This document shows, one piece after another, positions 5,413-7,048 of a DNA stretch of 7,048 nt (position 1 is the stretch's first letter; each line of letters opens with the position of its first letter). Below the pieces are notes generated by a model that worked only from the letters and a program-made list of their open reading frames with translations, was not told where the DNA came from and did no database searches. The DNA is taken from NCBI GenBank assembly GCA_947458675.1, contig CANHAW010000106.1:1-7048 (forward strand), written 5' to 3'. The stretch comes from Beijerinckiaceae bacterium. GTDB lineage: Bacteria; Pseudomonadota; Alphaproteobacteria; Rhizobiales; Beijerinckiaceae. A program made the translations under genes and the position numbers.

Positions 5413-6579
5413 GTGTTTCACATGAACAAAACAACAGACGCCGATCCGCAGCACCACGAAGATATTGTCTATCCGCATGCGCTTCCCTTCGTCGCCGTCC
5501 ATCTGGCCTGTTTCGGCGCGATCTGGAGCGGTGTCACCTGGCAGGCGCTCACGCTCGGCATCACCCTTTACTGGCTGCGCATGTTCGGCGTCACCGGCGG
5601 CTACCATCGCTATTTCTCACACAAGACTTTCAAGACCGGCCGCGTCGTCCAATTCATTCTCGCCCTGCTCGCACAATCGACCGCGCAAAAGAGCGTGCTC
5701 TGGTGGGCGGCCAAGCACCGCCACCATCATCTTTTCTCCGATATGGAAGAGGATGTGCATTCGCCGCGTCACACGGGCTTTTTCTATTCGCATGTCGGCT
5801 GGATCTTTGCGCGCAAGCACAATGACACCGATCTGGTGAAGGTTGAAGATCTCACGCAATATCCCGAGATCAACTGGCTGCATCGCTATGAACTCGTGCC
5901 GGCAATCGTGCTGGCCATTCTGTGCTTTGCCATTGCCGGCTGGAGCGGATTGTTTGTCGGCTTTTTCTGGAGCACGGTGGCGGTCTATCACGGCACATTC
6001 TGCATCAATTCACTCGCCCATGTGCATGGCCGCAAGCGCTATGTGACGGGCGACGACAGCCGCAACAATTGGATCCTTGCCTTTTTCACCATGGGTGAAG
6101 GCTGGCACAATAATCACCATGCCTATCAGTCGAGCGTTCGGCAGGGCTTTCGCTGGTGGGAGATCGATTTCACTTATTACATTCTGCTTGGCCTCTCCAA
6201 ACTCGGCCTCGTCCATGACATGAAGACGCCGCCCGAAGCCGTGCTGCGCAATGAACACAAGCTCGGCGCGCGCGTCATCAACAAGGCGGCAGCCGATGTT
6301 GTGGCGACATTCAATGTCGAGCAGATTGCCGCCCGCGTGAATGCAGCCATTGCGCATCTGCCCCATGCTGCAGATCTGCGCGAGCGTCTTGCCGATGCAC
6401 AGCATCGCGTCAGCGATGTGCTGGCCAGCCTGCATCTGCCCCATGTGCCGACGCGCGAGGAAGTTTCAGCTGCAGCCGCTGAAATTCTCGCGCGCACGCC
6501 CTCCATGAATGAAGTGATCGACCGCGCTCATGCTTTGCTGATCGAGAAGATCAGCCAAAAGGTCGCCACAGGAACCTGA
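5413..6579 (+). CDS. membrane acyl-CoA / fatty acid delta-9-type desaturase with long C-terminal tail
   Basis: The 388-residue protein belongs to the membrane di-iron desaturase family, which introduces a double bond into acyl chains using O2 and electrons from a reductase partner. The three histidine boxes are HRYFSH (65-70), HRHHH (102-106) and HNNHH (232-236). The extra conserved His segment NSLAHVHG (199-206), also typical of acyl-CoA desaturases, is present. Membrane segments lie at about 23-60, 78-90 and 160-190. The catalytic domain ends near residue 270. It is followed by about 115 residues of Ala/Leu/Glu-rich, probably helical sequence that I cannot assign to a known domain. The GTG at 5413 has AAGGA 6 nt upstream; the ATG at 5422 is an alternative that shortens the protein by three residues. 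Chain length and position specificity cannot be read from the sequence. The stop is 7 nt from the stop of the convergent next gene. Confidence 0.93.
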   Translation: MFHMNKTTDADPQHHEDIVYPHALPFVAVHLACFGAIWSGVTWQALTLGITLYWLRMFGVTGGYHRYFSHKTFKTGRVVQFILALLAQSTAQKSVLWWAAKHRHHHLFSDMEEDVHSPRHTGFFYSHVGWIFARKHNDTDLVKVEDLTQYPEINWLHRYELVPAIVLAILCFAIAGWSGLFVGFFWSTVAVYHGTFCINSLAHVHGRKRYVTGDDSRNNWILAFFTMGEGWHNNHHAYQSSVRQGFRWWEIDFTYYILLGLSKLGLVHDMKTPPEAVLRNEHKLGARVINKAAADVVATFNVEQIAARVNAAIAHLPHAADLRERLADAQHRVSDVLASLHLPHVPTREEVSAAAAEILARTPSMNEVIDRAHALLIEKISQKVATGT

Positions 6580-6586
6580 GCGCGCC

Positions 6587-7048
6587 TTAGTCGAGACCGG
6601 GCAGGAAAATTTCTTCCGGCAGCACGATGCGCGGCGACAGGCCCTGCTCGAAAACATATCGTCCGAGCGCGGCCAGCGTCGGGCGATTGTTCTCCAGTCC
6701 ATAGGCCCAGAAATCATGGCCGAAGACATCCCAGGCCTCTTCGACATGATCGAGCAGCCAGGGCAGCGCAAGACGCAAAGCATCCGTGTCGTAAAGACCT
6801 TCAACAGCAATGTCGCGTGCTTCGCAGAGCGCATTGTAAAGGCTCTTTGCCGCAAAAGGATGGTTTTCCAGCACATCGGCTCGAAGCGCGATTGTGTGCA
6901 TGATCGGAAAGATTTTCGTGCGCCGATAATAATCTTTCTCGACCTCTTTGAAGTTCGGCCAGAGGCGAACGCAATTGGGCGACTTGTTGAGAAAGATTTT
7001 CGGCAGATAGATGGAGAAGAGCGCGTCGATCTCGCCTGCTTCCATCAT
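6587..7048 (-). CDS. 4,5-dihydroxyphthalate decarboxylase / ABC substrate-binding-like protein, C-terminal part
   Basis: The last 153 codons are visible; the frame is still open at the window edge, and relatives are about 320-330 residues long, so the N-terminal half lies outside. The pattern matches proteins annotated as 4,5-dihydroxyphthalate decarboxylase: GEIDALFS near the start, VEKDYYRRTKIFPIMHTIAL (36-55), a helical SLYNALCEAR (69-78), LYDTDALRLALPWLLDHVEE (85-104) and DFWAYGLENNRPTL (112-125). This group has the two-lobed periplasmic-binding-protein fold, and only a few members have been linked to phthalate breakdown. Many others sit beside ABC transporters or oxygenases and have unknown substrates. 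No other phthalate-pathway gene is visible here, so the decarboxylase name is not proof of function. The Met-Met at the right edge should not be taken as the start. Confidence 0.82.
   Translation of the reverse strand: MMEAGEIDALFSIYLPKIFLNKSPNCVRLWPNFKEVEKDYYRRTKIFPIMHTIALRADVLENHPFAAKSLYNALCEARDIAVEGLYDTDALRLALPWLLDHVEEAWDVFGHDFWAYGLENNRPTLAALGRYVFEQGLSPRIVLPEEIFLPGLD

Noticed and set aside
5229..5825. Plus-strand open frame of 198 codons crossing into the desaturase gene
   Set aside because: Arg-rich out-of-frame translation, no ribosome site, overlaps the histidine-box region of the real gene.

Overview
The window looks like a stretch of an alphaproteobacterial chromosome, most likely Hyphomicrobiales (rhizobia and relatives). 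Supporting signs are high-GC codon use, the gppA-rlmE gene pair, a MazF/PemK-like tail of the type common in that order, and a TerC gene with a long structured leader. Genus cannot be read from the sequence alone. No integrase, transposase, CRISPR array or phage gene is visible, and most genes are ordinary chromosomal functions.

Layout. Positions 2-214 (+) hold the last 70 codons of a MazF/PemK-like toxin cut by the window edge. A strong hairpin at 314-344 separates it from a minus-strand operon. There, gppA/ppx (2121-1033) is followed by rlmE (1036-344), the 23S rRNA 2'-O-methyltransferase, through an ATGA stop/start overlap. A promoter candidate for the pair lies at 2180-2208. Two GC-only inverted repeats lie near the gppA start, one in the leader and one in the first codons. 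From 2413 onward nearly everything reads rightward: tRNA-Gln(CTG), then an unrecognised 121-residue protein, then two half-length chromate-transporter (CHR) proteins. These three genes are spaced -11 to +5 nt apart and probably form one operon.

A 310-nt gap follows (4057-4366). It contains the most interesting signal in the window: a compact multi-hairpin RNA domain (4164-4292), closed by its own outer helix, in front of a TerC/YjbE-type membrane protein (4367-5002). TerC-family genes are well known to be controlled by metal-sensing leaders. This one resembles part of the Mn2+ (yybP-ykoY) riboswitch consensus but departs from it at key positions.

After a second gap with hairpins and a 15-nt tandem duplication (5003-5412) comes a membrane fatty acyl-CoA delta-9-type desaturase (5413-6579) with all three histidine boxes and a long helical C-terminal tail. 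It ends 7 nt from the convergent 3' end of a partial gene of the 4,5-dihydroxyphthalate decarboxylase / substrate-binding family (7048-6587).

Functional themes are stress and ppGpp/polyphosphate metabolism, ribosome maturation, ion or metal export (CHR pair, TerC) and membrane lipid desaturation. No single pathway ties the window together. I see no clearly new multi-gene system; the terC leader is the best candidate for something not fully described.
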